Assembly: GCA_913776615.1 (NCBI GenBank) | Contig: CAJYPK010000047.1 | Coordinates: 62,001 to 126,000, forward strand | DNA: 64,000 bases | From: an uncultured Hymenobacter sp. | GTDB lineage: Bacteria; Bacteroidota; Bacteroidia; Cytophagales; Hymenobacteraceae | Direction of reading: 5' to 3' | Shown here: in pieces, positions 43,800 through 53,368 of the stretch | Layout of the letters: every line of letters starts with the position of its first letter | Position numbering within the stretch: position 1 is the first letter of the stretch | Notes under the pieces: generated by a model | What the model was told of the DNA's origin: nothing | Seen by the model: only the letters and a program-made list of their open reading frames with translations | Databases searched by the model: none | Translations under genes and position numbers: made by a program

Positions 43800-44813
43800 C
43801 TACCGCAGCAGCCGCCCCGTGAGGTTGCCCTGCATGAGGTGCTCGACTTCGGCCGGCGCGACCAGGTTGACGTCGCCGTGGATGGTGTGCTTGAGCGCCG
43901 AGGCGATGGTGGCGAAGGAGAGCGCCTGCGCCCGGTCCTCGTAAGCCTGCGAGCCGTAGATGAAGCCCGAGATAAACGAGTCGCCCCCGCCGATGCGGTC
44001 CACCACCGGGGTGATGTCGTAGAAGGGCGTTTCGAAAAAATCGCCCTCGTCCCACAGCAGGCCGCAGATGCGCTCGTGCGAGGCACTCTGCGTTTGGCGA
44101 CGGGTGGCAATGACGCGCTTGATGTTGGGGAAGCGCTGGGTAAGCTGCTGGCTCATCGAGATAAAGCCGTTGTCGGAGCCGGCTTCTGCCTGGATGCCAA
44201 ACAGGTCGTCGGCATCGCCCTCGGTGCAGACGACGATGTCGCAGCCCGCCACCAGGCCGGGCATTACGTCCTGGGCCTTCTGGCCGTATTGCCACAGGTT
44301 GCGGCGGTAGTTCACGTCGGCCGAGACGGTGACGCCCAGCCGGCGGGCCGTTGCGATGGCCTCGGCCGTGGCCTGGGCGGCGGCGGCCGAAATAGCGGGC
44401 GTGATGCCCGTCCAGTGCAGCCAGCCGGCGTCTTGTAGAATTTCTTCCCAATCGAAGGCGGCGGGGTCGAGGTGGGCGAAGGCCGATTCGGCCCGGTCGT
44501 ACACGATGCGGCTAGGCCGTAGCGAGGCGCCTACTTCCAGGAAATACAGCCCCAGCCGGTGGCCTTCGGTAAAGCGGCAGTGGGTGGTATCGACGCCGTA
44601 GCGGCGCAGGTGGTTGGCGGCGGCGTAGCCCAGCTCGTTGGCCGGGAAGGCCGAGACGTGGGCGGCGGGCACGCCCATCTGGGCGAGGGCGGCGGCGACG
44701 TTGGCATCACCGCCGCCGTAGGTTACTTCGAGGGTGGCAGCCTGGGGTAGCCGGTAGTTCAGCGGCGGCGAGAGCCGCATCATCACTTCGCCGAAGGTTA
44801 CGACTTGCTTCAT
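43800..44813 (-). CDS. kdgK: 2-dehydro-3-deoxygluconokinase (PfkB family)
   Basis: 337 residues from ATG 44811-44813 (MKQVVTFGEVMMRLSPP). Phosphorylates KDG to KDPG with ATP. Substrate motif YGGGDANVAAALAQMG (32-47), the kinase-specific GLYFLEVGASLRPSRIVYDR, and anion-hole/base motif DRIGGGDSFISGF near the C-terminus. A LacI-type operator sequence lies 113 bases upstream (44926-44939), so direct control by the LacI-family regulator at 56990 is plausible. Confidence 0.92.
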   Translation of the reverse strand: MKQVVTFGEVMMRLSPPLNYRLPQAATLEVTYGGGDANVAAALAQMGVPAAHVSAFPANELGYAAANHLRRYGVDTTHCRFTEGHRLGLYFLEVGASLRPSRIVYDRAESAFAHLDPAAFDWEEILQDAGWLHWTGITPAISAAAAQATAEAIATARRLGVTVSADVNYRRNLWQYGQKAQDVMPGLVAGCDIVVCTEGDADDLFGIQAEAGSDNGFISMSQQLTQRFPNIKRVIATRRQTQSASHERICGLLWDEGDFFETPFYDITPVVDRIGGGDSFISGFIYGSQAYEDRAQALSFATIASALKHTIHGDVNLVAPAEVEHLMQGNLTGRLLR

Positions 44814-44925
44814 GAGAGGTAAAAAAGCCGTGCAAGACCCGGTGGGCGGCACTGGCAGGAGAATAAGGACCGGCAAGGTAGGCCCGTAAACGCGCGGGCA
44901 ACGGGGGTTTTCTCGTCTTTTTTAA

Positions 44926-44939
44926 CGCAAACGATTCCG
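44926..44939. promoter_or_regulatory. LacI-family operator-like site upstream of kdgK
   Basis: CGCAAACGATTCCG fits the central-CpG palindrome GnAAACGnTTnC typical of LacI/GalR regulators. It resembles the two sites in front of susC (56873-56898). Confidence 0.5.
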
Positions 44940-44948
44940 ATATCCCGT

Positions 44949-45068
44949 TGCGCGGGCTTTGTAGTCCGCGGGTAAGCGGAGCAAGCAGCCGCGGGCGGAC
45001 GACTCACCAGCGTAGGGCCAACGTAGCGGCTCGCTGCGCTCGCGCGCGGACTACCAAAGTCCGCGCTA
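44949..45068. repeat. GTAGCGCGGACTTTGG palindrome overlapping the uxaC stop
   Basis: Arms 44949-44970 and 45045-45068 pair, with a 74-base GC-rich centre. On the minus strand the unit starts with the TAG stop codon of uxaC (45066-45068). Near-identical arms occur at 60128-60193, again beginning at a TAG stop. Confidence 0.8.
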
Positions 45069-46505
45069 CAGGCTCACCAGCTCGCTCACCGGTCGGGCCG
45101 CGGCCTCGAAGCCGAAGTAAGTCTTGGCGTTGCCGTAGCTGATGTTTTCGACCAGCTGACCCAGCCAGGGCAATTCCTCGGCGGGCAGCTCGCCGTTTTC
45201 CACGTCGCGGCCCAGCAGGTTGCAGAGGATGCGGCGGAAATACTCGTGGCGCGGGAAGGAGAGGAAGCTGCGCGAATCGGTGAGCATGCCCACGAACTGG
45301 CTCAGCAAACCCATGCTGCTGAGAGCGTTGAGCTGCTTTTCCATGCCGTCCTTCTGATCGAGAAACCACCAGCCGGAGCCGAACTGGATTTTACCCGCCA
45401 CCGAGCCGTCCTGGAAGTTGCCAATCATGGTGGCGAAGAGGTCGTTATCGGCGGGGTTGAGGTTGTAGAGGATGGTCTTGGCCAGCTTGTTCTGATTGTC
45501 GAGCCGGTCGAGGAAGCGCGACAGGGCGCGGGCCTGCGAGAAGTCGCCGATCGAATCCCAGCCCGTATCGGGGCCGAGCTCGCGCAGGGCGCGGGTGTTG
45601 TTGTTGCGCAGCGCGCCGAGGTGGAACTGCTGCGTCCAGCCCTTTTCCCAGTCCATGATGGCCAGCTCCACCAGCATGGCCGACTTGAACTGCTCGATTT
45701 CGAGCGCGCCCAGCGGCTGGCCGGCCCGCGCTTGCTCGAAAATGGCGGCTACCTCCGCCTCGGTGTAGTCGGCGGCGTAAATCTGCTCCAGGCCGTGGTC
45801 GGAAAGCCGGCCGCCGAGACTGGCGAAGAAATCGTGGCGCTGGCGCAGGGCGGCCAGCAGGTCGGCGTAGGAGTGGATTTCCACGCCCGCCGCCGCGCCC
45901 AGCTTTTCGAGGTACTGGCGGTAGTCGGCGGCCTCGGGCGTCATGGCCTTATCGGGGCGGAAGGTGGGCAGGATGCGGGTGCCGAAATCGTGGCCGGCCA
46001 GCGCCTGGTGGTGTTCCAGCGAGTCGGCGGGGTCGTCGGTGGTGCAGACCGTTACCACGTTCATCTTGCGCAGCAGCCCCTGCACCGAGTACTCGGGCGT
46101 TTGCAGCAGGGCGTTGCACTGGTCGTAGATGCGGCGGGCGCTGTCCTTGTTCAGCAGTTCGGTAATGCCGAAATAGCGGCGTAGCTCCAGGTGCGTCCAG
46201 TGGTAGAGCGGGTTGCGCACGGTGTAGGGCACGGTTTCAGCCCACTTCTCAAATTTCTCCCAGTCACTGGCGTCGCCGGTCACGTAGCGCTCGTTTACGC
46301 CGTTGGCCCGCATGGCGCGCCACTTGTAGTGGTCGCCGTAGAGCCAGATTTGGGTAATGTTCTCAAATTGCCGGTTCTGGGCAATCTGGTCGGGCGGCAG
46401 GTGGCAGTGATAATCAATAATGGGCTGCGGCGCGGCGTGCTGGTGGTAGAGCGTGCGGGCCGTTTCCGTGTGCAAGAGGAAGTCGTCGGAGAGAAACTTT
46501 TTCAT
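45066..46505 (-). CDS. uxaC: Glucuronate/galacturonate isomerase UxaC
   Basis: 479 residues, ATG 46503-46505. Converts D-galacturonate to D-tagaturonate (and glucuronate to fructuronate). Amidohydrolase-fold enzyme with full-length family features: LLHTETARTLYHQHAAPQPIIDYHCHLPPDQIA (metal-binding HxH), VVTVCTTDDPADSLEHH, and near the end TDSRSFLSFPRHEYFRRILCNLLG. Length agrees with the family (about 470). First catabolic step of the pathway. Confidence 0.96.
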   Translation of the reverse strand: MKKFLSDDFLLHTETARTLYHQHAAPQPIIDYHCHLPPDQIAQNRQFENITQIWLYGDHYKWRAMRANGVNERYVTGDASDWEKFEKWAETVPYTVRNPLYHWTHLELRRYFGITELLNKDSARRIYDQCNALLQTPEYSVQGLLRKMNVVTVCTTDDPADSLEHHQALAGHDFGTRILPTFRPDKAMTPEAADYRQYLEKLGAAAGVEIHSYADLLAALRQRHDFFASLGGRLSDHGLEQIYAADYTEAEVAAIFEQARAGQPLGALEIEQFKSAMLVELAIMDWEKGWTQQFHLGALRNNNTRALRELGPDTGWDSIGDFSQARALSRFLDRLDNQNKLAKTILYNLNPADNDLFATMIGNFQDGSVAGKIQFGSGWWFLDQKDGMEKQLNALSSMGLLSQFVGMLTDSRSFLSFPRHEYFRRILCNLLGRDVENGELPAEELPWLGQLVENISYGNAKTYFGFEAAARPVSELVSL

Positions 46506-46639
46506 TTAACAGGGATCATTTAACAGTTAACAGGTGGCCTTTTTTCAATTAACATTTCACGCTGCTGATTTTTTTGAACTACCCGCTTCAAAAAGAAAAC
46601 GCCAGTGGATTAAATGCTAAATGTTAATTGTTAAATGAC
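46506..46639. repeat. TTAACA-rich imperfect palindrome
   Basis: CATTTAACA/CAGTTAACA/CAATTAACATTTCA units at 46503-46560 are mirrored by AAATGCTAAATGTTAATTGTTAAATG at 46614-46637 (given here as its parts). AT-rich filler between uxaC and uxaA. Confidence 0.6.
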
Positions 46640-48289
46640 CTACAGCGACACCCCGCGCTTCCACGGAATAAAATCCGTTTGCCCGTGGCGCACGGCGCTT
46701 ACCTCCAGGCCGCTGGCTACCTGCACCACGTAGTCGAGGATGCGCTCGCCGGCCTGCTCGATGGTTTCCTCGCCGTCGATGACGGTGCCGGTGTTCAGGT
46801 CGATGATGTCGGGCATGCGCTCGGCGAGCTTGGTGTTGGAGCTGATTTTCACCACCGGAGCAATGGGGTTGCCGGTGGGCGTGCCCAGGCCGGTGGTGAA
46901 GAGCACAATATTAGCGCCCGAGCCGACTTCGGCGGTTGTACTCTCCACGTCGTTGCCGGGCGTGCAGAGCAGGTTCAGACCGGGCTTGGTCACCAGCTCG
47001 GGGTAATCGAGCACGGCCACGACCGGCGACGAGCCGCCCTTGCGGGCCGCCCCGGCCGATTTCATGGCGTCGGTAATCAGCCCGTCGCGGATGTTGCCGG
47101 GCGAGGGGTTCATGTCGAAGCCCGAGCCCACGGCCACGGCGCTGTCGCCGTAGGCCTTCATGAGCGAGGTGAAGCGCTGGGCCGTGGCGGGGTCCACCGA
47201 GCGGTTCACGATTTCCTGCTCCACGCCGCACAGCTCCGGAAATTCGGCCAGGATAACCGAGCCGCCGAGAGCCACCAGCAAATCCGACACGTGGCCCACG
47301 GCCGGGTTGGCCGAGATGCCCGAGAAGCCGTCGGAGCCACCGCACTCCAGCCCGAGGCACAGCTTGCTGAGTGGAGCGGGCCGGCGCTGCTGCTCGTTGG
47401 CCTGCATGAGCCCGGCGAAGGTCTGGCGCAGGGCCGTGCTCACGAGGGCTTCCTCGGTGCCAATTTTCTGCTGCTCTAAAATGAACAGCGGCTTGCTGAA
47501 CTGCGGATCGCGCCGGGCGATTTCCTCCTGCAACATGCTTACCTGGGCATTCTGACAGCCCAGGCTGAGTACCGTGGCCCCGGCCACGTTGGGGTGGGTG
47601 ATGTAGCCGGCCAGCAGGCCGCACAGCGTCTGGGCATCCTGCCGGATGCCGCCGCAGCCACCCTCGTGGCTCAGGAAGCGAATGCCGTCCACATTGGGAA
47701 ACAGCCGGGGCTTCTGGTAATCTACCTCGGCCGAGTGCAGGTCGGTAGCCAGAATTTCTTCTACCGACTTGCCCGCCTTCAGCAGTTCTACCAAGGCCTG
47801 GGTCTGGGGCTGGTAGCTCTTGCGGCGGGCGTAGCCGAGGTCATTGACTAAGGCCTCCTCGAGCACCTGGATGTTGCGGTTTTCGCAAAAAACCAAGGGG
47901 ATGACGAGCCAGTAGTTGGCCGTGCCCACGCGGCCGTCGGGCCGGTAGTAGCCCATGAAGGTGCGCCCGGCAAACTTCGTTACGTCGGGCTGCGCCCAGT
48001 CGTGGCGGTGCTGGCCTTCCTGGTACGAGTCGGTAGCGTGCTTGATATTGGCGGTGGTGAGCAAGCCACCCTGGGCCACGGGTGCGGCCATGCGGCCCAC
48101 CAGTACGCCGTACATGGTTACGCTGTCGCCGGGAGCCAGCGGCTGCAAGGCGAGCTTGTGCTTGGCGGGAATTTTTTCGGTGGTCGTGACAGTAGTCCCA
48201 TCCCAGGTTACGGGCGTACCGATGGGCAGGTCGGTGAGGGCGACGAGCACATTGTCGGCGGGGTGAATTTTAGCAACTAGATGCTTCAT
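46640..48289 (-). CDS. uxaA: Altronate dehydratase UxaA
   Basis: 549 residues, ATG 48287-48289. Dehydrates D-altronate to KDG. An N-terminal SAF domain (about 1-90, ADNVLVALTDLPIGTPV, LAPGDSVTMYGVLVGRM) is followed by the large catalytic part with GYYRPDGRVGTANYWLVIPLVFC, LSHEGGCGGIRQDA, SLGCQNAQ and GLECGGSDGFSGISANPAVG. The conserved Cys and His residues fit an iron-dependent dehydratase. Length is typical for Bacteroidota forms. Confidence 0.95.
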   Translation of the reverse strand: MKHLVAKIHPADNVLVALTDLPIGTPVTWDGTTVTTTEKIPAKHKLALQPLAPGDSVTMYGVLVGRMAAPVAQGGLLTTANIKHATDSYQEGQHRHDWAQPDVTKFAGRTFMGYYRPDGRVGTANYWLVIPLVFCENRNIQVLEEALVNDLGYARRKSYQPQTQALVELLKAGKSVEEILATDLHSAEVDYQKPRLFPNVDGIRFLSHEGGCGGIRQDAQTLCGLLAGYITHPNVAGATVLSLGCQNAQVSMLQEEIARRDPQFSKPLFILEQQKIGTEEALVSTALRQTFAGLMQANEQQRRPAPLSKLCLGLECGGSDGFSGISANPAVGHVSDLLVALGGSVILAEFPELCGVEQEIVNRSVDPATAQRFTSLMKAYGDSAVAVGSGFDMNPSPGNIRDGLITDAMKSAGAARKGGSSPVVAVLDYPELVTKPGLNLLCTPGNDVESTTAEVGSGANIVLFTTGLGTPTGNPIAPVVKISSNTKLAERMPDIIDLNTGTVIDGEETIEQAGERILDYVVQVASGLEVSAVRHGQTDFIPWKRGVSL

Positions 48290-48385
48290 AATCTGCGATA
48301 ATTATGAATTATAAATTATGAGTTATGAATTGCCGGTGAAACTCGGGAGCGTAATAAGGCCACTAAATTCGGCATCAACGGCGCT

Positions 48386-48600
48386 GGCCGCTGCCGCTGG
48401 CCACCGTTTAGCGCGCAGCGCGTAACGGTAGGCCGACCAGTGGGGCGAGTCTCCAGACTCGCGTACTTATCCATGAGCGAGCTTTATCTACTTTTAAAGA
48501 AGCGTATACCCTTTCGTCGCGAGTCTGGAGACTCGCCCCACTGGGTGGCCTACCGTTACGCGCTGCGCGCTAAACGGTGGCCAGCGGCCAGCGGCAGCGG
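48386..48600. repeat. 215-bp palindrome with about 78-bp arms between uxaB and uxaA
   Basis: The left arm 48386-48463 (CTGGCCACCGTTTAGCGCGC, GGCGAGTCTCCAGACTCGCG) is mirrored at 48518-48600 with few mismatches; the centre is AT-rich. The inner GTCTCCAGACTC core recurs in the pectinesterase gap (61874-62040). Just upstream, 48296-48330 has direct repeats of ATTATGAATTATAAA type. No gene in 48290-48636. Confidence 0.8.
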
Positions 48601-48636
48601 CCTAGCGGCAGCGGCTGATGGGAGTAGGGAAGGGTA

Positions 48637-50169
48637 TTAAGCCGTGACGGAGTGAGTCCTCGATAATTTGCCAGCCAGCGTAGCGGCGGCACCCTCCTGC
48701 TGAAGCTGCAAGAGGTAGCGCGTCACAGCGCTGACGAAGCCGGGTAAGGCGGTGAGGTCGGTGCCCCACAGGCTAACGTTGCGCAGCGCCTCCTGGGCCA
48801 GGGCGTTGGTTGGGCAGCGCACCCACAGGTCGGCGAAGTAGCCAGCTTGCTCATCCTGAATAAGATATTCCTGGCCGTGGGCTTCGCCGTACCAGTTATC
48901 GCCCTCCTGCCGGGTGCTGCGCATGAAGAGTAAGTAGGCCGCGAAACCCAGCGCCACGTACTGCGGCACGGCCCCGAAGCGCTCGTAGTAGTGCAGCAGG
49001 TCGGGTAGCACGCGCATGCGCAGCTTGGCCGAGTAGTTGAGGGTGATGGCCAGCCAGCGGTGCTCCACGGCCGGGTTGCGGAAGCGGTCGAGCACCTGCA
49101 TACCGAAGCGCTGGCCCACTTTCTCGTCGATGGGGTAGGGGATGCCGGGCAGTAAGTCGGCCAGCATGAGCTGGCGGATGTAGGTGAACAGCGGCTCGCT
49201 TTCCATCGCGCCGCGTACGGTGGGCACGCCCGCCAGCACGGCCAGCCCGCTGGCCAGCGAGTGCGTGCCATTGAGCAGGCGCAGCTTCAGCTCCTTGAAC
49301 TGCGTGATGTCGGGCTGCACGATAATGCCCGGATGCACCGGCTGAAAGCTCAGCACCTGCCGCACCCGCTCGCCGCCCTCGATGGCCCACAATGCGTACG
49401 CCTCCGACATGGTCAGCAGCTCGTCGTCGTAGCCCAGTTCCTGCGTTAGCGCGGCCTGGGCAGCGGCATCGGGGCGGCCCGGCACGATGCGGTCTACCAG
49501 GGAGTTGCACACGGTGTTGGCATTCTCCAGCCAGTTGAGGAAGCCTACGTCGGGCACCTGGCTTTCGGCCAGCTCGCGCAGGATGCCGCGCAGCTTGGTG
49601 CCGTTGTCGGGAATCAGCTCGGTGGGCACGATAACCAGGCCCTTGTCGGCCGCGCCGGCGAAGGCCTCGTAGCGGGCCAGCAGTACGGCCAGCAGCTTGC
49701 CGGGGAAGGAGCGCGGCGGGGCGCCGCGCACGTCGTCGTCGGCATCAAGCACGATGCCCACCTCGGTGGTATTCGAGAGCACGAGTTGCAAGTCGGGACT
49801 GGCCGCGAATGCCAGTACCTCGGCCCACTGGCTTTTGGCCGACAGCACCCGGCTGAGGCTGGCGCACACCACGTCCTGGCGCACGGGTACCTCATCTTCG
49901 ATGCCCCGGATGCAGACAGTGTAGAGGTTGTCTTGGCGTTGGAAGGCGGCGGCATCGCCGCCGTCGGTGCTTTTCACCACCACCACGCGGCCGTTGAAGA
50001 TGCCCTGGCGGTTGGCCTGGTCAATCAGAAAATCGGGCAGGCCCCGCAGCAGTACGCCGGTGCCAAATTGCAGGACCTTTTCGGGCAGGTCGAATAGTGC
50101 CGGGGAGGGCAGGCTCACGGCCGGGCTGGCCGCCGCGGCCCGCACCAGCGCCTGGGTCAGGATAGGCAT
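48637..50169 (-). CDS. uxaB: Tagaturonate reductase UxaB
   Basis: 510 residues, ATG 50167-50169. Mannitol-dehydrogenase-family enzyme that reduces D-tagaturonate to D-altronate with NADH. N-terminal nucleotide-binding region VLQFGTGVLLRGLPDFLIDQAN, then VVVVKSTDGGDAAAFQRQDNLYTVC, LVLSNTTEVGIVLD, NWLENANTVCNSLVDRIVPG. The substrate-domain motif is LKLRLLNGTHSLASGLAVLAG (Lys/Asn/His catalytic set). Longer than mannitol dehydrogenases, as usual for UxaB. Confidence 0.95.
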   Translation of the reverse strand: MPILTQALVRAAAASPAVSLPSPALFDLPEKVLQFGTGVLLRGLPDFLIDQANRQGIFNGRVVVVKSTDGGDAAAFQRQDNLYTVCIRGIEDEVPVRQDVVCASLSRVLSAKSQWAEVLAFAASPDLQLVLSNTTEVGIVLDADDDVRGAPPRSFPGKLLAVLLARYEAFAGAADKGLVIVPTELIPDNGTKLRGILRELAESQVPDVGFLNWLENANTVCNSLVDRIVPGRPDAAAQAALTQELGYDDELLTMSEAYALWAIEGGERVRQVLSFQPVHPGIIVQPDITQFKELKLRLLNGTHSLASGLAVLAGVPTVRGAMESEPLFTYIRQLMLADLLPGIPYPIDEKVGQRFGMQVLDRFRNPAVEHRWLAITLNYSAKLRMRVLPDLLHYYERFGAVPQYVALGFAAYLLFMRSTRQEGDNWYGEAHGQEYLIQDEQAGYFADLWVRCPTNALAQEALRNVSLWGTDLTALPGFVSAVTRYLLQLQQEGAAATLAGKLSRTHSVTA

Positions 50170-50208
50170 AAAGTAGAAGATGATACTAGGATAAAATCAG
50201 TTGGTCGA

Positions 50209-51297
50209 TTAGTTGCGGCCCCATTTCTGCTGCCACTTGGGGTAGTCGCGGGCGAGCAGCTTGGCGGGCCAGGTGCCGGCGTACACGTAGCCGGTGCGGC
50301 GCTCCACCTCGATGTCGGCCAGGCGGGCGTGCTTCACACCGTCGCGGCCCACGTAGATGGGCTGGTTGGTGTCGAGGTCGTAGAAGCGCGCCCACACCGT
50401 GCTGCCCGGCTGGGCTACCATTACCCGGTCGCGGCCCTTGGGCTGGCTGGGGTCGGCAACGTCCTGCACGGCCGTGTTTTCGATTTTGGAAGCCTCGAAC
50501 CAGGCCACGGCGGCGGCGATGGCCCGGCGCACCTCGGCCGTGGGTTGGTCGAGCGTCAGCAAAAACTCGACGATGCCCACCGACTCGTCGCCGCTGAGCG
50601 AAGCCAGCTCGAAGGCGCGGGCCTGGCAGGGTAGCAGGGTGGTGCGGTCGTGCTGGGCGCCCCAGGCCGTGAGCTTGCCGTGCTGCACGTACTGCGTTTT
50701 CAAGATGCACTGCACGCCCTGGGCGACGGCCTTCTGCGCCGGGGCCACCAGGCTGGCATCCACGAGGGCGAAGTCGCCTTTCTTATCGGCCACGGCCTTC
50801 AGCACTTGCAGCGCCCGCACCATCGCGTTGTCGTTGTAAGTAATCTGGGCGCGGTAGAAGCGGGCGTCGGGGTAGTACTGCGGGAAGCCGCCGCTGGGCT
50901 GCTGCATCTTGAGCAGGTAGCCGATGCCGCGCTCGGCGGCCTGGCGGTAGGCGGGGTTTTGGGTGGTGTTGAAGGCCGAAACCAGGTAGGTGATTTCGCG
51001 GGTGGTGGCGTTGTTGTCGATGGTGGCGTCTTCCTGGCTGGCATCGCGGCGGGCGGTGGCCAGGTCGGCGGCGCTCAGCCGGTGGCGGTAGTCCACCTTC
51101 ACCTCATTCACGGCCTTGGGCCAGCCGCCGCTGCTGCGCTGAAAGGCCAGCATCTTTTCGGCGGTAGTATCCTGCTGGGCCGTCGGGATAGGAGCGGTGG
51201 GCACCGTTACCTGGCTGGCTGGCCGGCCGTGGGCCAGCGCCGGGCTAAGCCCGGCCATCTCGGCGGCCAAGAGCAGGGCCAATACGTGCGGCTTCAT
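50209..51297 (-). CDS. Pectate lyase, PL10 family
   Basis: 362 residues, ATG 51295-51297, signal peptide (LALLLAAEMAGLSPALA). Cuts alpha-1,4-polygalacturonate by beta-elimination with Ca2+. PL10 features: MLAFQRSSGGWPKAVN, ATIDNNATTREITYLVSAF, QQPSGGFPQYYPDARFYRAQITYNDNAMVRAL, HDRTTLLPCQARAFELASLSGDES, and GRDRVMVAQPGSTVWARFYDLDTNQPIYVGRDG with catalytic-site Arg/Asp. Between susD and uxaB. It could yield unsaturated oligogalacturonates for the SusC/D importer. The unsaturated ends would need an additional enzyme not seen here. Confidence 0.92.
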   Translation of the reverse strand: MKPHVLALLLAAEMAGLSPALAHGRPASQVTVPTAPIPTAQQDTTAEKMLAFQRSSGGWPKAVNEVKVDYRHRLSAADLATARRDASQEDATIDNNATTREITYLVSAFNTTQNPAYRQAAERGIGYLLKMQQPSGGFPQYYPDARFYRAQITYNDNAMVRALQVLKAVADKKGDFALVDASLVAPAQKAVAQGVQCILKTQYVQHGKLTAWGAQHDRTTLLPCQARAFELASLSGDESVGIVEFLLTLDQPTAEVRRAIAAAVAWFEASKIENTAVQDVADPSQPKGRDRVMVAQPGSTVWARFYDLDTNQPIYVGRDGVKHARLADIEVERRTGYVYAGTWPAKLLARDYPKWQQKWGRN

Positions 51298-51408
51298 GGA
51301 ATCGGGGGCAAAAAGGGGAGCTGGTAAGCCGGACCGCCGGCTGACGCGGGGCGCGGCTGAGCTTGCGCAGCCCGCCGCGCCCCGCGTCGAGGCACTTAAA
51401 AAAGATGA

Positions 51409-53334
51409 TTAATAGCCCGCGTTCTGCACCAGCGCCGGGTCGGCGCTGATGGTAGACTGCGGAATGGGCAGTAGCTCCTTGCCCTTGCCGGGCACGTACT
51501 CGGCGGCCAGGCCGGTGGCCGCGCTGATGACGGGCTTGGCCGTGGAGCCTGGCAGCACGTAGGAAGTGCCGGCGGGCTTGGTATTAGCTACGTACTGGGC
51601 GTCGAGGCCCTGCGCCCAGCTCACGCGGGTCGTGCCCGAGGGGGCGGGCGCGGGGGTAGTGTTGCCGTTGCTTACAACTGTGGGCGAGGGCCGGTAGAAA
51701 GAGCGCGTCCACTGCACCGGGTTCACGGCCAGCGAGCTGGCCGTGGGCGTGCGGAAGTACACGTACTGCGGCACGTTCTGGTACGGGGCCTGGCCCAGCG
51801 CCATTTTTTCGATGTTGGCCTTCACCTCGGCCATTTTGGTTTCAAACAGGTTCCAGCGCAGCAGGTCGTACTTGCGGATGCCTTCGCCGCCAAACTCCAC
51901 GTACCGCTCGTTGACGAGCGCGCGGAAAAACTCGGGCTTGCTGCCCAGGCTGAAACCGGCTTTGGTGAGGGTAGAAGTAGCCAGCGCCCGGTTGCCGCCG
52001 AAGCCCCGGGTGCGCACTTCCAGCAGGGCATCCTGGGCGGCCTGGGTGGCCCCGTTCAGCTCGTTTTCGGCCTCGGCAAACATCAGCAGCACGTCGGCGT
52101 AGCGGATGAGGGGCCAGTTGTAGTCGAGGTAGTTCACGTTGCCCGTCACGGGTGGGTTGTGCCAGTCGCGGCGGAACTTGCCATCCGTCACGGAAGTGAG
52201 GGCCACGCCCGACTGAAAGTTGCTGGTGCTGGCAATGCCGTAGGCCGTGATGGTCACGTCGCGGCGGGTATCGGTCGAGTCGAAGGCGTAGAAGTAGGGC
52301 GGCGCGATGATGACCGCACCCTGCGACGAGCCGTACGTGCCGGAGGTGTTTTGCAGGCGCGGGCCGTTCCAGTAGCCCAGCTTGCTGCCCGAGGCCCCGG
52401 TGGCCGTGCCCATGCCCACCTGAAACATAATCTCGTTGGCCGCCTCGGTGCGCAGCTCGTTGATGCTCTTAAAGACCTCCAAATAGCTGCTGTTCAGGTT
52501 GTGCTCCTGGCGGGCGGTGGCCGTCATGAGGTCGGCGCACTCCTGGCGGGCAATGCGGTAGTAGTCGAGGTAGTCGGTGGCCCGCTGCATGGTCGTGCCC
52601 TTGAGGTAGTAGCCCCCCCGGTACAGCGCGATGCGCGCCCGCAGGGCCTTTACGGCCCCTTTGGTGATGCGCTCGTTGGCCGTGCCGGCCTGCGAGCGCC
52701 AGGGTACCAGGTCGGTGGCCGTTTGCAGGTCGGCGATGAGCTGGGTGAGCGTGGCGTTGCGATCCGAATTGGGCAGGTTGAAATTCTGGCCCGAGACGGC
52801 GGGCGTAAACTGCACCGGCACGTCGCCCCAGTTGCGCACCAGCTCAAACAGATACTGCGCCCGCAGCGTGAGCGCCTCGCCGTGCAGGCGGCGCAGGGCG
52901 GCCACGTCGGCGGCGCTGCCCGAGGTGTAGAGCGCCATCTGCGGAATCTGTTGGATGCAGATGTTGGCCCGCTCCACGCCCTGGTAGAGCTGGTTCCAGG
53001 GGTTGGTGATTTCGCTGTTGGTGGGCAGCACGCTGTAGCGGGCAATGCTGCGGCGGTCGTTGGCCGAGGCCCCGGGCGAGCCGATCAGCTCGTCCGAGTC
53101 CAGCGGGTAGTACAGGTTGAGGCGGATGCCGTAGCCGTTGTCGCCCGAGAGCGGGTCGTAGGCCCCGATCACGGCCGCCGTGGCGTTACCCACCGAGCTG
53201 AAGGTATAGGCCGTGGTGTTGAGGGCCAGCGGGTCGATTTCCAAGTAGTTTTTGCACGACGAAACCAGGGCGGCCCCGCCGGCCAGCAGGCCGGCAGCCA
53301 CCGCCACCCGGCCCAGAGAAGAAAACGAAGTCAT
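51409..53334 (-). CDS. SusD-family outer-membrane glycan-binding lipoprotein
   Basis: 641 residues, ATG 53332-53334, lipoprotein signal (VAVAAGLLAGGAALVSSC, lipidated Cys27). SusD/RagB fold: N-terminal NYLEIDPLALNTTAYTFSSVGNATAAVIGAYDPL, TPR-like helices (LRRLHGEALTLRAQYLFELVRNWGDVPV) and C-terminal NYLDYNWPLIRYADVLLMFAEAENELNG, LVNERYVEFGGEGIRKYDLLRWNL. It caps the SusC barrel and recognises the oligosaccharide. Gene directly follows susC (34-base gap). Confidence 0.95.
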   Translation of the reverse strand: MTSFSSLGRVAVAAGLLAGGAALVSSCKNYLEIDPLALNTTAYTFSSVGNATAAVIGAYDPLSGDNGYGIRLNLYYPLDSDELIGSPGASANDRRSIARYSVLPTNSEITNPWNQLYQGVERANICIQQIPQMALYTSGSAADVAALRRLHGEALTLRAQYLFELVRNWGDVPVQFTPAVSGQNFNLPNSDRNATLTQLIADLQTATDLVPWRSQAGTANERITKGAVKALRARIALYRGGYYLKGTTMQRATDYLDYYRIARQECADLMTATARQEHNLNSSYLEVFKSINELRTEAANEIMFQVGMGTATGASGSKLGYWNGPRLQNTSGTYGSSQGAVIIAPPYFYAFDSTDTRRDVTITAYGIASTSNFQSGVALTSVTDGKFRRDWHNPPVTGNVNYLDYNWPLIRYADVLLMFAEAENELNGATQAAQDALLEVRTRGFGGNRALATSTLTKAGFSLGSKPEFFRALVNERYVEFGGEGIRKYDLLRWNLFETKMAEVKANIEKMALGQAPYQNVPQYVYFRTPTASSLAVNPVQWTRSFYRPSPTVVSNGNTTPAPAPSGTTRVSWAQGLDAQYVANTKPAGTSYVLPGSTAKPVISAATGLAAEYVPGKGKELLPIPQSTISADPALVQNAGY

Positions 53335-53368
53335 ATAATCGAGAGCAAGAATCGGGTGGGAGAGAAGG

